This document shows, piece by piece, positions 1-7,964 of a stretch of 43,402 bases of DNA. The position numbers and the translations under genes were made by a program. The DNA lies in NCBI GenBank assembly GCA_044233745.1, contig JBIIJN010000014.1, positions 1 to 43,402 of the forward strand, read 5' to 3'. The notes under the pieces are model-generated. The model made no database searches, was not told the DNA's origin, and saw only the letters and a program-made list of their open reading frames with translations. Position 1 is the first letter of the stretch. Every line of letters begins with the position of its first letter. This stretch comes from UBA6165 sp044233745. GTDB lineage: Bacteria > Bacteroidota > Bacteroidia > Flavobacteriales_D > Crocinitomicaceae.

Positions 1-326
1 ATTTCTTCTTTGGTGAAAATCAAAAATTGACAGCAGCGTTTGCTTTCTTGGCCAATTCATTTTCTTATGACAATTATGCGCTAGGCTTGGATTATGGCAT
101 TGGTATCAAAAAATTCCAAATCAATGCACGTGCAGGTTACATATATGAACGCGGTATATTGAGTTCATCATTAAGAAGATCTGCTTTAACCGGGTTTACT
201 GCCGGACTCTCTGTTGATTTCTTAAGTGGAACTAACAAAACTCCAATGGGTATAGACTATGCAGTTAGATTGTCATCTCCTTTTGGACCAATCCATACTG
301 TAGGCATCACGATTGCTTTGCAATAA
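1..326 (+). CDS. C-terminal fragment of an outer-membrane beta-barrel protein
   Basis: The reading frame is open from the left window edge (first full codon at position 3) to the TAA at 324-326, so this is the last ~108 residues of a longer gene; the TTG at 27 is not a real start. The fragment alternates hydrophobic and polar residues in short strands with glycine/tyrosine turns (e.g. GLDYGIGI, INARAGYIY) and ends in a terminal strand HTVGITIAL, typical of an outer-membrane barrel. The closing part (IDYAVRLSSPFGPIHTVGI) looks like the end of the PorV/FadL-like barrels of Bacteroidota, but with the N-terminal part missing I cannot name the family. A terminator follows directly. Confidence 0.55.
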   Translation, partial: FFFGENQKLTAAFAFLANSFSYDNYALGLDYGIGIKKFQINARAGYIYERGILSSSLRRSALTGFTAGLSVDFLSGTNKTPMGIDYAVRLSSPFGPIHTVGITIALQ

Positions 327-346
327 TTTATTTTCTATTATATTTG
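317..346 (+). promoter_or_regulatory. Bacteroidota-type promoter for greA
   Basis: TTTG at 317-320, an 18-nt spacer, then TATATTTG at 339-346 fits the Bacteroidota -33/-7 consensus (TTTG, TAnnTTTG). The -33 box lies inside the last codons of the upstream gene. The predicted start of transcription, around 350, coincides with the foot of the terminator hairpin. Confidence 0.55.
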
Positions 347-350
347 CATC

Positions 351-382
351 ATGAGAGTCCGTTTTGGGCTCTCATGTTTTTT
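351..382 (+). terminator. Rho-independent terminator after the barrel gene
   Basis: A 10-bp stem (351-360 with 366-375, one T-G wobble) closes a GTTTT loop and is followed by GTTTTTT. It lies 24 bases past the stop of the upstream gene. A promoter-like sequence just before it (317-346) means the same hairpin may also form the 5' end of the greA transcript. Confidence 0.75.
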
Positions 383-409
383 GTTTAATACCCAAGTAAC
401 TTTATCTAT

Positions 410-880
410 ATGGCTATCAACTATTACACTGCCGAGGGTCTGAAAAAATTGAAAGACGAGCTTCACAACATGAAAACCGTTCAACGCCCATCTATTTCTC
501 AACAAATCGCAGAAGCTAGAGACAAAGGTGACTTATCTGAAAATGCCGAATACGACGCAGCTAAAGAGGCGCAAGGTTTATTGGAAATGAAAATATCCAA
601 AATGGAGGGAATTATTTCTAACGCTCGCTTGATTGACGAAAGCCAACTTGACAACTCTAAGGTTTTAATTTTATCCAGAGTCAAAATCAAGCATACTGGC
701 AACGGTATGGAAATGGAATATACGCTAGTTGCTGAAAACGAGGCAAATCTAAAAGAAAAGAAAATCTCTGTTGACTCCCCTATTGGAAAAGGACTTTTAG
801 GAAAAAAAATTGGCGATCTAGCCGATGTACAAACTCCTTCTGGCACCACACAATTTGAAATCATTGATATTACGAGATAA
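410..880 (+). CDS. greA: Transcription elongation factor GreA
   Basis: This 156-residue protein has the full length and layout of GreA: an N-terminal antiparallel coiled coil (~1-75) and a C-terminal FKBP-like domain (~80-156). It binds in the secondary channel of RNA polymerase and stimulates cleavage of backtracked RNA. The coiled-coil tip carries GDLSENAEYDAAKEAQ, including the acidic Asp and Glu that hold the catalytic Mg2+. The start ATG at 410 gives the usual family N-terminus. It is first in a co-directional run with the HIT protein two bases downstream. Confidence 0.95.
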   Translation: MAINYYTAEGLKKLKDELHNMKTVQRPSISQQIAEARDKGDLSENAEYDAAKEAQGLLEMKISKMEGIISNARLIDESQLDNSKVLILSRVKIKHTGNGMEMEYTLVAENEANLKEKKISVDSPIGKGLLGKKIGDLADVQTPSGTTQFEIIDITR

Positions 881-882
881 TC

Positions 883-1272
883 ATGTCAAGTATCTTTACC
901 AAAATTATCAATGGTGAAATACCCGCTCATAAAGTTGCCGAAAACGATAAATTTTTGGCATTCTTAGATATAATGCCTCTTCGGGAGGGTCATACTTTGG
1001 TTATTCCCAAAAAAGAAGTTGACTACATTTTTGATATAGACAACCAAGATCTTGGAGAATTCATGGTTTTCGCAAAATTCGTTGCAGAAAAAATCAAAAA
1101 GACAGTTCCTTGTAAAAGAATCGGAGTAACGGTTATTGGCTTAGAAGTGCCTCACGCGCATATTCATCTGATTCCCATTGATTCACTTTCTGATATGGAT
1201 TTCACAAAGAACAAATTGAATCCTAGTGCCGATTCATTGGCCACAATTGCGACAAAAATCAGAGAGGCGTAG
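883..1272 (+). CDS. HIT family (histidine triad) nucleotide hydrolase
   Basis: A 129-residue cytoplasmic protein of the histidine triad superfamily. The signature HAHIHL is at residues 91-96, with the middle histidine acting as the nucleophile toward purine nucleotide phosphoramidates or related adenylates in this family. The N-terminal SIFTKIINGEIPAHKV and the FLDIMPLREGHTLVIPK block match the Hint/HinT branch. It begins 2 bases after the greA stop and ends 2 bases before the glycosyltransferase gene, so the three are probably co-transcribed. The natural substrate cannot be read from sequence. Confidence 0.92.
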   Translation: MSSIFTKIINGEIPAHKVAENDKFLAFLDIMPLREGHTLVIPKKEVDYIFDIDNQDLGEFMVFAKFVAEKIKKTVPCKRIGVTVIGLEVPHAHIHLIPIDSLSDMDFTKNKLNPSADSLATIATKIREA

Positions 1273-1274
1273 GG

Positions 1275-2387
1275 ATGAAAAAAGTAGCCATCAACACACG
1301 CTTCTTGCTAAAAAACAAGCTAGAGGGCTTCGGATGGTTTACCTATCATACTACGAAACTACTCGTGGAACGCAATCCTGATATTCAGTTTTATTTTTTA
1401 TTTGATAGAGACTATAGCCCTGAATTTGTTTTTGGAGCTAATGTTACTCCAGTCGTACTTTTCCCACAAGCGCGACATCCATTGCTTTTCAGATGGTGGT
1501 TTGATTTTTCTGTCACTAGATTCCTCAAAAAAGAAAAAATTGACTTATTCATTTCTCCAGATGGCTATCTTTCTCTAAGAACTGAGGTCCCACAAATTGG
1601 CGTGATTCACGATTTAAACTTTGAACATTATCCTGAGGACTTAAAACTACACCATTCCAAATATCTACGAAAATATTTTCCAAAATTCGCCAATAAAGCC
1701 AAGCACATCATCACGGTTTCTGAATTTTCAAAAAAGGACATCATTGACTGTTACAAAATTGACTCAAATAGTATTTCAGTGGCTTACAACGGTGTTGATG
1801 AAAAATTTCACCCCGCTTTACAAAAAAAAGATACCAAGGCACCACCCTATTTCTTGTTTGTTGGTTCAATTCATCCGCGAAAAAACTTGAAGAGACTGCT
1901 CTTGGCTTTCGATTTATTCAAAACCCAAAATGGCACTGATCATCAGCTTCTTGTGGTTGGCGATGCCTATTTTTGGAGCGATGAAATGAAGTCCACATTG
2001 GCGAATCTTCGACATAATGCTGACGTTGTTTTTAAGCCATACGCGAGCTTAGATGCCTTAGTAGATTACTATCAAAATGCAGAGGCATTGTTATTTGTAT
2101 CCTATTTTGAAGGATTTGGTATTCCAATTGTTGAAGCAATGGCTTGCGGCTGCCCTGTACTCGTAGCTCAAAATACCGCTTGTGATGAAATTGCAGGCGA
2201 TGCAGCGCTCAAAGTGGATCCATTTAGCGTGGAAGATTTAGCAAAAAAAATTGCCATTTTGAGTTGCGATTCTGCATTAAAATCTAAACTGTCAGAAGCA
2301 GGCATTATTCGGGCAAAGCTGTTTTCATGGTCAAATACGGCGGAATTAATTCACCAAAATATGCACCAATTGTTGCTTGAAGAATGA
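1275..2387 (+). CDS. Glycosyltransferase family 4 protein
   Basis: A 370-residue GT-B fold glycosyltransferase without signal peptide. The N-terminal acceptor domain starts with a glycine-rich turn (EGFGWFTYHT, ~17-26), and the C-terminal nucleotide-sugar domain contains FVGSIHPRKNLKRLL (~195-209) and the GT4 E-x7-E motif EGFGIPIVE with Glu279 and Glu287. The best resemblance is to mannosyltransferase-type GT4 enzymes; donor and acceptor remain unknown. No other glycan gene is adjacent; it sits between a HIT protein and an unknown membrane protein, and its link to them is probably only transcriptional. Confidence 0.88.
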   Translation: MKKVAINTRFLLKNKLEGFGWFTYHTTKLLVERNPDIQFYFLFDRDYSPEFVFGANVTPVVLFPQARHPLLFRWWFDFSVTRFLKKEKIDLFISPDGYLSLRTEVPQIGVIHDLNFEHYPEDLKLHHSKYLRKYFPKFANKAKHIITVSEFSKKDIIDCYKIDSNSISVAYNGVDEKFHPALQKKDTKAPPYFLFVGSIHPRKNLKRLLLAFDLFKTQNGTDHQLLVVGDAYFWSDEMKSTLANLRHNADVVFKPYASLDALVDYYQNAEALLFVSYFEGFGIPIVEAMACGCPVLVAQNTACDEIAGDAALKVDPFSVEDLAKKIAILSCDSALKSKLSEAGIIRAKLFSWSNTAELIHQNMHQLLLEE

Positions 2388-2413
2388 CTAACTTTACAAC
2401 CAAAAATTGACCC

Positions 2414-3076
2414 ATGAAATCTATTTGGCGCAGATTGATGTATTACGGTATCGGGCTCATGTTTGGCTTGCTTTTCGTAACCTTATTTTTTGGAAACAGA
2501 GGTTGCTCGTGGCTTCCTGAAAACCGCATCAAATCCTCTGTTTTTAGTCAAGTTTTGGTGATTGATACCAGCACCATGATTTCAAATTTCACAGACAGCA
2601 TGTATGTTGTTTCGCTTGTTGATGCCAAAGTGAATTTAGGTCTGAGCATCCGTCAGGGGGAACCCAAAGTTTATTATTTTGCCAATACTAAAAAAGGGAA
2701 TACTCCAAGATTTTATCAAGTTACCTTTGAAACAGACGGGGTTGTAGGCATTTGCAAAACCATTCAGGAAAACCAAAAAGCACAAATTCATAAAGGCAAT
2801 TACTGGTATCCTATCATACACGTGCCTGGCGACAGCAATTTCATTTCATTTTTTGATGACGTACAAGACAAAATTGATTTTTTCAAATTGAATCGACAAC
2901 AAATTCACAATGCACTTAAAAGTACTGGCCTTGCGGAAACTGAAAATTTCGATGTTGATCCAGATAAGCGAAAAATCCACCGCATGAGCTTTGTTCATAA
3001 AGGAATAACGTATAACATTAACGTTCGCTACTTTCAAAATTCACTACAAATATTGGAAATAGAGGACAACTATTGA
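2414..3076 (+). CDS. Membrane-anchored protein of unknown function (possible DUF4258-type C-terminus)
   Basis: I do not recognise this 220-residue protein with certainty. It has one N-terminal transmembrane segment (~9-27, YYGIGLMFGLLFVTLFFG) followed by a soluble region that would face the periplasm. The last ~55 residues (from HNALKSTGLAETENF to the end) are compatible with the small DUF4258 fold, but I hold this loosely. It follows the glycosyltransferase gene after 26 bases on the same strand, as the last member of the greA-HIT-GT4 run, and no terminator is visible after it. Confidence 0.6.
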   Translation: MKSIWRRLMYYGIGLMFGLLFVTLFFGNRGCSWLPENRIKSSVFSQVLVIDTSTMISNFTDSMYVVSLVDAKVNLGLSIRQGEPKVYYFANTKKGNTPRFYQVTFETDGVVGICKTIQENQKAQIHKGNYWYPIIHVPGDSNFISFFDDVQDKIDFFKLNRQQIHNALKSTGLAETENFDVDPDKRKIHRMSFVHKGITYNINVRYFQNSLQILEIEDNY

Positions 3077-3127
3077 ATAAAATTTCACTTACAAGAAATT
3101 AAACAAAAACGATTAATCGAATTTCAT

Positions 3128-3135
3128 TAGCTTTG
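3128..3135 (+). promoter_or_regulatory. Possible -7 element for pyrRB
   Basis: TAGCTTTG matches TAnnTTTG 29 bases before the pyrR ATG. No good TTTG is present at the expected -33 distance, so the call rests on the -7 box and position alone. Confidence 0.35.
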
Positions 3136-3164
3136 CAGCACATATTTCTACTAAGCCAATCTGG

Positions 3165-3716
3165 ATGGAAAAACAAGTGATTTTGAATGAACAACACTTT
3201 GACCTTACGCTCAAAAGGCTTTCCCATCAATTGATTGAAACACACAATGACTTTTCTGACACCGTTTTGATTGGCTTACAACCCAGAGGTGTTCAGGTTT
3301 TATCGCAATTGAAACAAATTCTGGAAACAGCACTCAACAAAACTATTCTTTGCGGCACCTTAGACATCACTTTTTATCGAGATGATTTCAGAAGACGTGA
3401 AAAACCATTGATTCCAAGTGTTACAAACATTGACTTCAGCATAGAACAAAAACGCGTTGTTTTGATAGATGATGTGTTATATACCGGTCGCACTATCCGT
3501 TCGGGCTTGGATGCTTTGTTGGCATTTGGTCGCCCTTCGAGTGTTGAACTCTTAGTAGTAATCGACAGACGATTCCGCCGCGAATTGCCCATTCAAGCTG
3601 ATTATGTGGGAAAAGCGGTCGATACCTTAACCGAAGAACGCGTATCCGTTGAATGGCGTGAAATTGAAGGCAAAAACCAAGTGATTTTATTTACTCCAAA
3701 AGAAGGCCATGAATAA
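3165..3716 (+). CDS. pyrR: PyrR: uracil phosphoribosyltransferase / pyrimidine regulator
   Basis: A 183-residue type I phosphoribosyltransferase. The PRPP-binding loop VVLIDDVLYTGRT spans residues 98-110, and GLQPRGVQV (~37-45) with the basic loop RRREKPLIP (~76-84) matches PyrR. The family converts uracil and PRPP to UMP, and in many bacteria also binds pyr mRNA leaders to cause attenuation. Its stop overlaps the pyrB start by 8 bases (ATGAATAA), so translation is probably coupled. The leader upstream is short with no terminator/antiterminator pair, so RNA-based control is not supported here. Confidence 0.92.
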   Translation: MEKQVILNEQHFDLTLKRLSHQLIETHNDFSDTVLIGLQPRGVQVLSQLKQILETALNKTILCGTLDITFYRDDFRRREKPLIPSVTNIDFSIEQKRVVLIDDVLYTGRTIRSGLDALLAFGRPSSVELLVVIDRRFRRELPIQADYVGKAVDTLTEERVSVEWREIEGKNQVILFTPKEGHE

Positions 3717-4638
3717 TTTAAGTGTTGACAATCTCATTGGTATTAAAGATCTGACTCGAGAAGATATTGAGTTGATTTTTTCTACTGCCGACTCATTCAA
3801 ACAAATCATCAACAGGCCCATCAAAAAAGTTCCGTCATTGCGGGATATAACCATTGCCAATCTCTTTTTTGAAAATTCTACCCGCACCCGCATCTCTTTT
3901 GAACTGGCACAAAAACGTTTATCTGCTGATATCATCAACTTCTCCGCATCTGCCTCATCAGTCAAAAAAGGGGAAACTTTAATTGACACCGTAAACAATA
4001 TTTTAGCCATGAAAGTGGATATGGTTGTGATGCGTCACCCCAATCCAGGAGCTGCCAAGTTTTTATCAGAGCGTGTGCCCGCCAAAATAATCAATGCCGG
4101 CGATGGCACGCATGAACACCCAACGCAAGCCCTACTCGACGCCTATTCGATTCGCGAAAAATTGGGTGCCGTTGAAGGCAAAAAAGTAGTGATTATCGGA
4201 GATATTTTACATTCTCGTGTAGCACTGTCAAACATCTATTGTCTTCAAAAATTGGGAGCAGAAGTGATGGTGTGTGGACCAACTACTTTAATCCCAAAAC
4301 ACATTGATATGCTCGGCGTTCAGGTAGAACACAATCTGCAAAGAGCATTGGAATGGTGCGATGTAGCGAATGTTTTAAGGATTCAATTAGAACGTCAGGA
4401 CATCAAATATTTTCCCTCGCTTAGAGAATACACCATGCTTTTTGGCATCAACAGTTCAATTTTAGAGTCATTGGAAAAAGACATTGTGGTGATGCATCCA
4501 GGCCCAATCAACCGTGGTGTAGAAATCACTTCGGAAGTTGCCGATGGAAGGCATGCCATTATTTTAGACCAAGTTGAAAATGGCGTTGCTGTGAGAATGG
4601 CGGTGACCTATTTATTGGCAGGAAAAATAGAAAGATAA
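3709..4638 (+). CDS. pyrB: Aspartate carbamoyltransferase catalytic subunit PyrB
   Basis: A 309-residue enzyme of normal length for PyrB. It makes N-carbamoyl-L-aspartate from carbamoyl phosphate and aspartate, the first committed step of pyrimidine synthesis. The carbamoyl-phosphate loop STRTR lies at residues 57-61 within FFENSTRTRISFE; HPTQALLD (~135-142) and the late HPGPINRGVE segment are the other family motifs. There is no pyrI regulatory-subunit gene in the window. The gene overlaps pyrR by 8 bases. Confidence 0.97.
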   Translation: MNNLSVDNLIGIKDLTREDIELIFSTADSFKQIINRPIKKVPSLRDITIANLFFENSTRTRISFELAQKRLSADIINFSASASSVKKGETLIDTVNNILAMKVDMVVMRHPNPGAAKFLSERVPAKIINAGDGTHEHPTQALLDAYSIREKLGAVEGKKVVIIGDILHSRVALSNIYCLQKLGAEVMVCGPTTLIPKHIDMLGVQVEHNLQRALEWCDVANVLRIQLERQDIKYFPSLREYTMLFGINSSILESLEKDIVVMHPGPINRGVEITSEVADGRHAIILDQVENGVAVRMAVTYLLAGKIER

Positions 4639-4650
4639 AGCCCAAGAAAT

Positions 4651-4680
4651 TTTGACCTATCAAAAATATTCCTACTTTTG
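4651..4680 (+). promoter_or_regulatory. Promoter for the STAS-rnz pair
   Basis: TTTG (4651-4654), an 18-nt spacer and TACTTTTG (4673-4680) give a full match to the Bacteroidota -33/-7 pattern. The ATG at 4704 leaves a leader of about 20 bases. Confidence 0.65.
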
Positions 4681-4703
4681 AATCCATAAGACAAATCGTA
4701 GCT

Positions 4704-5045
4704 ATGAACTTCACAACAGCAAACCAAGGTAAATTCACTGTGATAACTGCCGGAGCCAACATGCTCGATGGCGCATCTGCTCCAGAATTGAAGGCGCTCT
4801 TCGTTCAGCTCAATAAAGATGGTGTGAATCAAATCATTCTAGATCTAAACACTGTGAAATATTGCGATTCATCTGGCTTAAGCGCTATTTTAATCGGTCA
4901 CCGTTTGTGTCGTGATGCTGGTGGCTCTTTCACCCTGTGCGGACTTCAAAGTGCTGTTTCTAAAATCATCTCCATTGCTCAGTTGGATCGCGTTTTTCAA
5001 ATCACTGATAACATCGAAAACGCTTTGGCAAAAACGCCTGCATAA
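4704..5045 (+). CDS. STAS-domain anti-sigma factor antagonist-like protein
   Basis: A 113-residue single-domain STAS protein of the SpoIIAA/RsbV type. The conserved loop DSSGLS (55-60) carries the serine (Ser56 by alignment) that a partner HPK-type kinase would phosphorylate in partner-switching systems. No kinase, phosphatase or sigma factor lies nearby. It has its own promoter and sits 20 bases before the RNase Z gene, a pairing frequent in Bacteroidota as far as I recall. Its actual partner cannot be inferred from this window. Confidence 0.88.
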   Translation: MNFTTANQGKFTVITAGANMLDGASAPELKALFVQLNKDGVNQIILDLNTVKYCDSSGLSAILIGHRLCRDAGGSFTLCGLQSAVSKIISIAQLDRVFQITDNIENALAKTPA

Positions 5046-5065
5046 GTGTAGAGCACTGATCTTAC

Positions 5066-5977
5066 ATGAAGTTCGAAATAACCATCCTAGGTTCAGGCTC
5101 AGCTCTTCCCACCTTACAAAGAAATCCAACAGCGCATTTTGTAGAATGTAATAATAGATTTATCTTAATCGATTGCGCAGAAGGAACGCAGATTCAATTG
5201 AGAAAATTCAAAGTCAAATTCCAAAAAATTGACGTTATTCTCATTTCACATTTGCATGGCGATCACTATTTTGGACTTGTGGGTCTGCTCTCTTCCATGC
5301 ATTTATTAGGCCGAGATAAGAAACTTCTTGTTGTTGGACCAGAGCATCTGGAAGCTTTAATACGACCGCAATTAGAAATTGGTGGACATCAATTGAACTA
5401 TGCACTAGAATTCAAAGCGCTTCCCTACCCCAGCCATGAAGTAGTGTTCGAAGACAAAAAAATAGAAATCAAATGCTTTCCATTGCTTCACCGCATTCCT
5501 ACTCATGGCTATCAAATTGCAGAAAAAACTCCAAAGTTCAAATTGAATAAAATAGCCTTTGATGCCCATGGACTCAATTTAGCCGATATTCCAAAAATCA
5601 AAGAAGGATTCAATATCACACTCGAAAATGGGACTACTATTCCAAATGAAACGCTGGTCTTAGCACCTGAAACTCCAAAAAAATACGCTTATTGTTCAGA
5701 CACCAAATATTCGGAAAAAATTGTCCCCTACATTCTAGCAGCTGATTTGCTTTATCACGAAGCCACTTTCATCGAAGAACAAAGAGAAAGAGCCAAGCAA
5801 ACTTTCCATTCTACCGCTGGAGACGCAGCAAAAATCGCAAAACAGGCTGGCGTAAAAAAACTCATCATTGGTCATTTTTCATCCCGCTATCAAGACTTCG
5901 TAGCACACAGCAACGAAGCGAGCTCGATTTTTTTGAATACAGTTTTAGCGGAGGATGGTATGGTGGTGCGCTTGTGA
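5066..5977 (+). CDS. rnz: Ribonuclease Z
   Basis: A 303-residue metallo-beta-lactamase-fold endonuclease that trims tRNA 3' trailers before CCA addition. The Zn-binding motif SHLHGDH places His62, His64, Asp66 and His67; later ligands are in PLLHRIPTHGY (~148), YCSDTKYS (Asp ~212) and IIGHFSSRY (His ~270). GSGSALPT near the N-terminus is typical of RNase Z. Its activity fits the window: all five tRNA genes here lack an encoded CCA, so they need 3' processing and CCA addition. Confidence 0.95.
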   Translation: MKFEITILGSGSALPTLQRNPTAHFVECNNRFILIDCAEGTQIQLRKFKVKFQKIDVILISHLHGDHYFGLVGLLSSMHLLGRDKKLLVVGPEHLEALIRPQLEIGGHQLNYALEFKALPYPSHEVVFEDKKIEIKCFPLLHRIPTHGYQIAEKTPKFKLNKIAFDAHGLNLADIPKIKEGFNITLENGTTIPNETLVLAPETPKKYAYCSDTKYSEKIVPYILAADLLYHEATFIEEQRERAKQTFHSTAGDAAKIAKQAGVKKLIIGHFSSRYQDFVAHSNEASSIFLNTVLAEDGMVVRL

Positions 5978-6088
5978 TGAACTGGCATTAGCTGTTGGGT
6001 CGTTGTGCTTTGTCTATAGGCTAAAAGCTAAGAGCAAAACGTCAATAGCTAAGCGCTTTTTTCTACCTTTGTCTAACATAATTAACCG
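5978..6088 (+). repeat. Spacer with a short direct repeat before the aminotransferase
   Basis: This 111-base intergenic stretch holds a 10-base direct repeat, AGCTAAG(A/C)GC, at 6026-6035 and 6047-6056, followed by six T residues (6057-6062). An AAAAGC/GCTTTT pairing could make a weak terminator for rnz. TACCTTTG at 6064-6071 is a possible -7 box for the next gene. Confidence 0.35.
6064..6071 (+). promoter_or_regulatory. Possible -7 element for the aminotransferase gene
   Basis: TACCTTTG fits TAnnTTTG and lies 17 bases before the ATG at 6089. No clear -33 TTTG is found, so support is partial. Confidence 0.4.
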
Positions 6089-7312
6089 ATGAAAAAAAGT
6101 ATCCCATTTTCGCCGCCGCGCATTGATGCCAAAATAAAACAAGCTGTACAAGATGTTTTAGAAAGTGGTTGGATAACAACTGGACCACGGACCAAAGAAT
6201 TTGAGCGAAAAATAGCAGATTATTGCGGAGTTCCTCATGTGGTAGCTGTAAATTCTTGGACCGCCGGCATGGAAGTCGTGCTGCGTTGGATGGGTATTCA
6301 AGCAGGTGATGAAGTAATTATTCCTGCCTATACTTATTGTGCGAGTGCCAATGTGATTATTCATTGTGGTGCGACTCCTGTGATGGTGGACACGAATCCT
6401 GATGACTTTAACATTTCACTTGAGGCCATCAAAAAAGCGATTACACCCAATACAAAAGCTATCATGGGCGTTGATATTGCTGGTTTTCCGTGCGATTATG
6501 ATGCAATTTATGATTTGGTTTACCAAACTGTAATAAAAGAACAATTTCAAGCCAAAAATGGATTTGAAAAGAAACTTGGACGCATTGCTGTATTGTCAGA
6601 TGCTGCCCATAGTTTTGGTGCCAACTATAAAAACAAAAAATCGGGTGCTTTGGCAGATATCACTGTTTTCTCTTTTCACGCTGTAAAAAATCTTACAACG
6701 GCTGAAGGTGGTGCTATTTGTTTGAATCTACCGGGTTCATTCGACTCAGAAGAAATATACAAAGATTTGTGCATCAAAATTTTACACGGACAATCCAAAG
6801 ACGCGCTGGCCAAAAGTCAGTTAGGCAATTGGCGTTACGACGTGGTTGAACCTGGTTTCAAATGCAACATGACCGATATTCAGGCCGCTATAGGATTGAT
6901 TGAATTGAGCCGCTACGACAGTGAAAATCTACCCCGAAGAAAGACGATATTTCAAAAATACACAGCTGCTTTTTCTAAGCAATCGTGGGCAATATTACCT
7001 CAGTATATAACAGACCACAAGGAATCTTCCTACCACCTCTTTATGTTGAGAATTAACAATTGTACTGAAAGCCAACGCGACGCCATTATGCAACGCATAT
7101 TTGAGACTGGCGTGTCGGTTAATGTTCATTTTCAGCCGCTTCCTTTATTGTCTGCCTATAAAAATATGGGCTATGCCATTGAAGACTTTCCTGTTGCCTT
7201 TTCCAATTACGCAAACGAAATTTCTTTGCCCGTTTATTACGATTTAAGTGATGAGGATATCAATCGAATCATAGATGCTGTGGTTGAATCTGTGAATGCC
7301 GAACTATGCTAA
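6089..7312 (+). CDS. DegT/DnrJ/EryC1/StrS family aminotransferase
   Basis: A 407-residue PLP enzyme of the sugar-aminotransferase (VioA/ArnB/PglE-like) group, which transaminates keto-sugar nucleotides. Visible family parts are GSGW-type N-terminus (VLESGWITTGPRTKEFE, ~25-41), the EVIIPAYTYCASANVI block (~75-90), SDAAHSFGA (~170) and FSFHAVKNLTTAEGGAI, whose lysine binds PLP. The region between ~135 and 165 (YDAIYDLVYQTVIKEQFQ...) is longer than in short homologues. It overlaps the sugar transferase gene by 7 bases, suggesting both act on the same glycan. Substrate unknown. Confidence 0.9.
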   Translation: MKKSIPFSPPRIDAKIKQAVQDVLESGWITTGPRTKEFERKIADYCGVPHVVAVNSWTAGMEVVLRWMGIQAGDEVIIPAYTYCASANVIIHCGATPVMVDTNPDDFNISLEAIKKAITPNTKAIMGVDIAGFPCDYDAIYDLVYQTVIKEQFQAKNGFEKKLGRIAVLSDAAHSFGANYKNKKSGALADITVFSFHAVKNLTTAEGGAICLNLPGSFDSEEIYKDLCIKILHGQSKDALAKSQLGNWRYDVVEPGFKCNMTDIQAAIGLIELSRYDSENLPRRKTIFQKYTAAFSKQSWAILPQYITDHKESSYHLFMLRINNCTESQRDAIMQRIFETGVSVNVHFQPLPLLSAYKNMGYAIEDFPVAFSNYANEISLPVYYDLSDEDINRIIDAVVESVNAELC

Positions 7313-7902
7313 AGCGTGTTTTTGACATATTCTTTTCGATTTTCGCCCTACTGATTTTCCTGCCCTTTGGTCTGCTCTTGGCCTTAATTATAACTTTTGA
7401 ATCTCGTGGTGGTGTGTTTTATCGACAAGAGCGAATTGGTCAATTTAGCAAACCATTCAAGCTGCTAAAATTCCGTTCTATGCTTACTGGAGCTGATAAG
7501 AATGGCTTGCTTACCGTGGGCATGAACGACAGTAGAATTACGAAATCAGGATTTTTTATTCGAAAATACAAACTGGATGAAATGCCCCAATTTATCAATG
7601 TGCTGATGGGCGCAATGTCGATTGTGGGTCCACGACCAGAGGTGAAAAAATACGTTGATCTATACACAGAGGAACAGCGCCAAATTCTGAATGTAAAACC
7701 GGGCATTACTGACTATGCTTCGTTAGAATATTTCAAGGAAAATGAAATTTTGGGGAAAGCTACAAATCCAGAAGAAGCCTATATCCATGAGGTAATGCCC
7801 CATAAGATTCAATTGAATCAGAAATATTTGAATAACCCGACAATTACTAACGACTTGAAAATCATTATTTTAACAATTTCGAGATTGTTTTCTGGTCGTT
7901 AA
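7306..7902 (+). CDS. Bacterial sugar transferase (monotopic phosphoglycosyl transferase)
   Basis: A 198-residue PglC/WcaJ-C-terminal-type enzyme that moves a sugar phosphate from a nucleotide sugar to undecaprenyl phosphate at the inner membrane. It has one N-terminal membrane helix (~8-28) and the family motifs YRQERIG, KFRSM, the catalytic DE in KLDEMPQFINVL, and VGPRPE followed by VKPGITDYASL (the usual PGITG/PGITDWAS block). It is the short form without the four-helix N-terminal domain. Its start overlaps the aminotransferase stop, so the aminated sugar is a plausible substrate, which is inference. Confidence 0.92.
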   Translation: MLKRVFDIFFSIFALLIFLPFGLLLALIITFESRGGVFYRQERIGQFSKPFKLLKFRSMLTGADKNGLLTVGMNDSRITKSGFFIRKYKLDEMPQFINVLMGAMSIVGPRPEVKKYVDLYTEEQRQILNVKPGITDYASLEYFKENEILGKATNPEEAYIHEVMPHKIQLNQKYLNNPTITNDLKIIILTISRLFSGR

Positions 7903-7913
7903 TATAAACATTC

Positions 7914-7944
7914 TTGATATTCGGCTTTATATTTGCTATGTTTG
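7914..7944 (+). promoter_or_regulatory. Promoter of the secreted protein gene, with two -7 boxes
   Basis: TTG at 7914-7916, 20 nt, then TATGTTTG at 7937-7944; a second -7-like TATATTTG lies at 7928-7935. Because an upstream in-frame ATG at 7914 falls inside this promoter, translation more likely starts at 7965. Confidence 0.5.
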
Positions 7945-7964
7945 CAAGACTAAAACACAAAAAA

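Noticed and set aside
27..326. Complete 99-residue gene starting with TTG at 27
   Set aside because: The frame is open to the left edge and the protein begins in mid-domain, so it is the end of a longer gene.
3077..3164. Pyrimidine riboswitch or PyrR attenuator before pyrR
   Set aside because: The spacer is AT-rich and short and shows no paired terminator and antiterminator stems.
7914..7964. Upstream ATG for the secreted protein
   Set aside because: It falls within the promoter and would place 17 residues before a perfect signal peptide.
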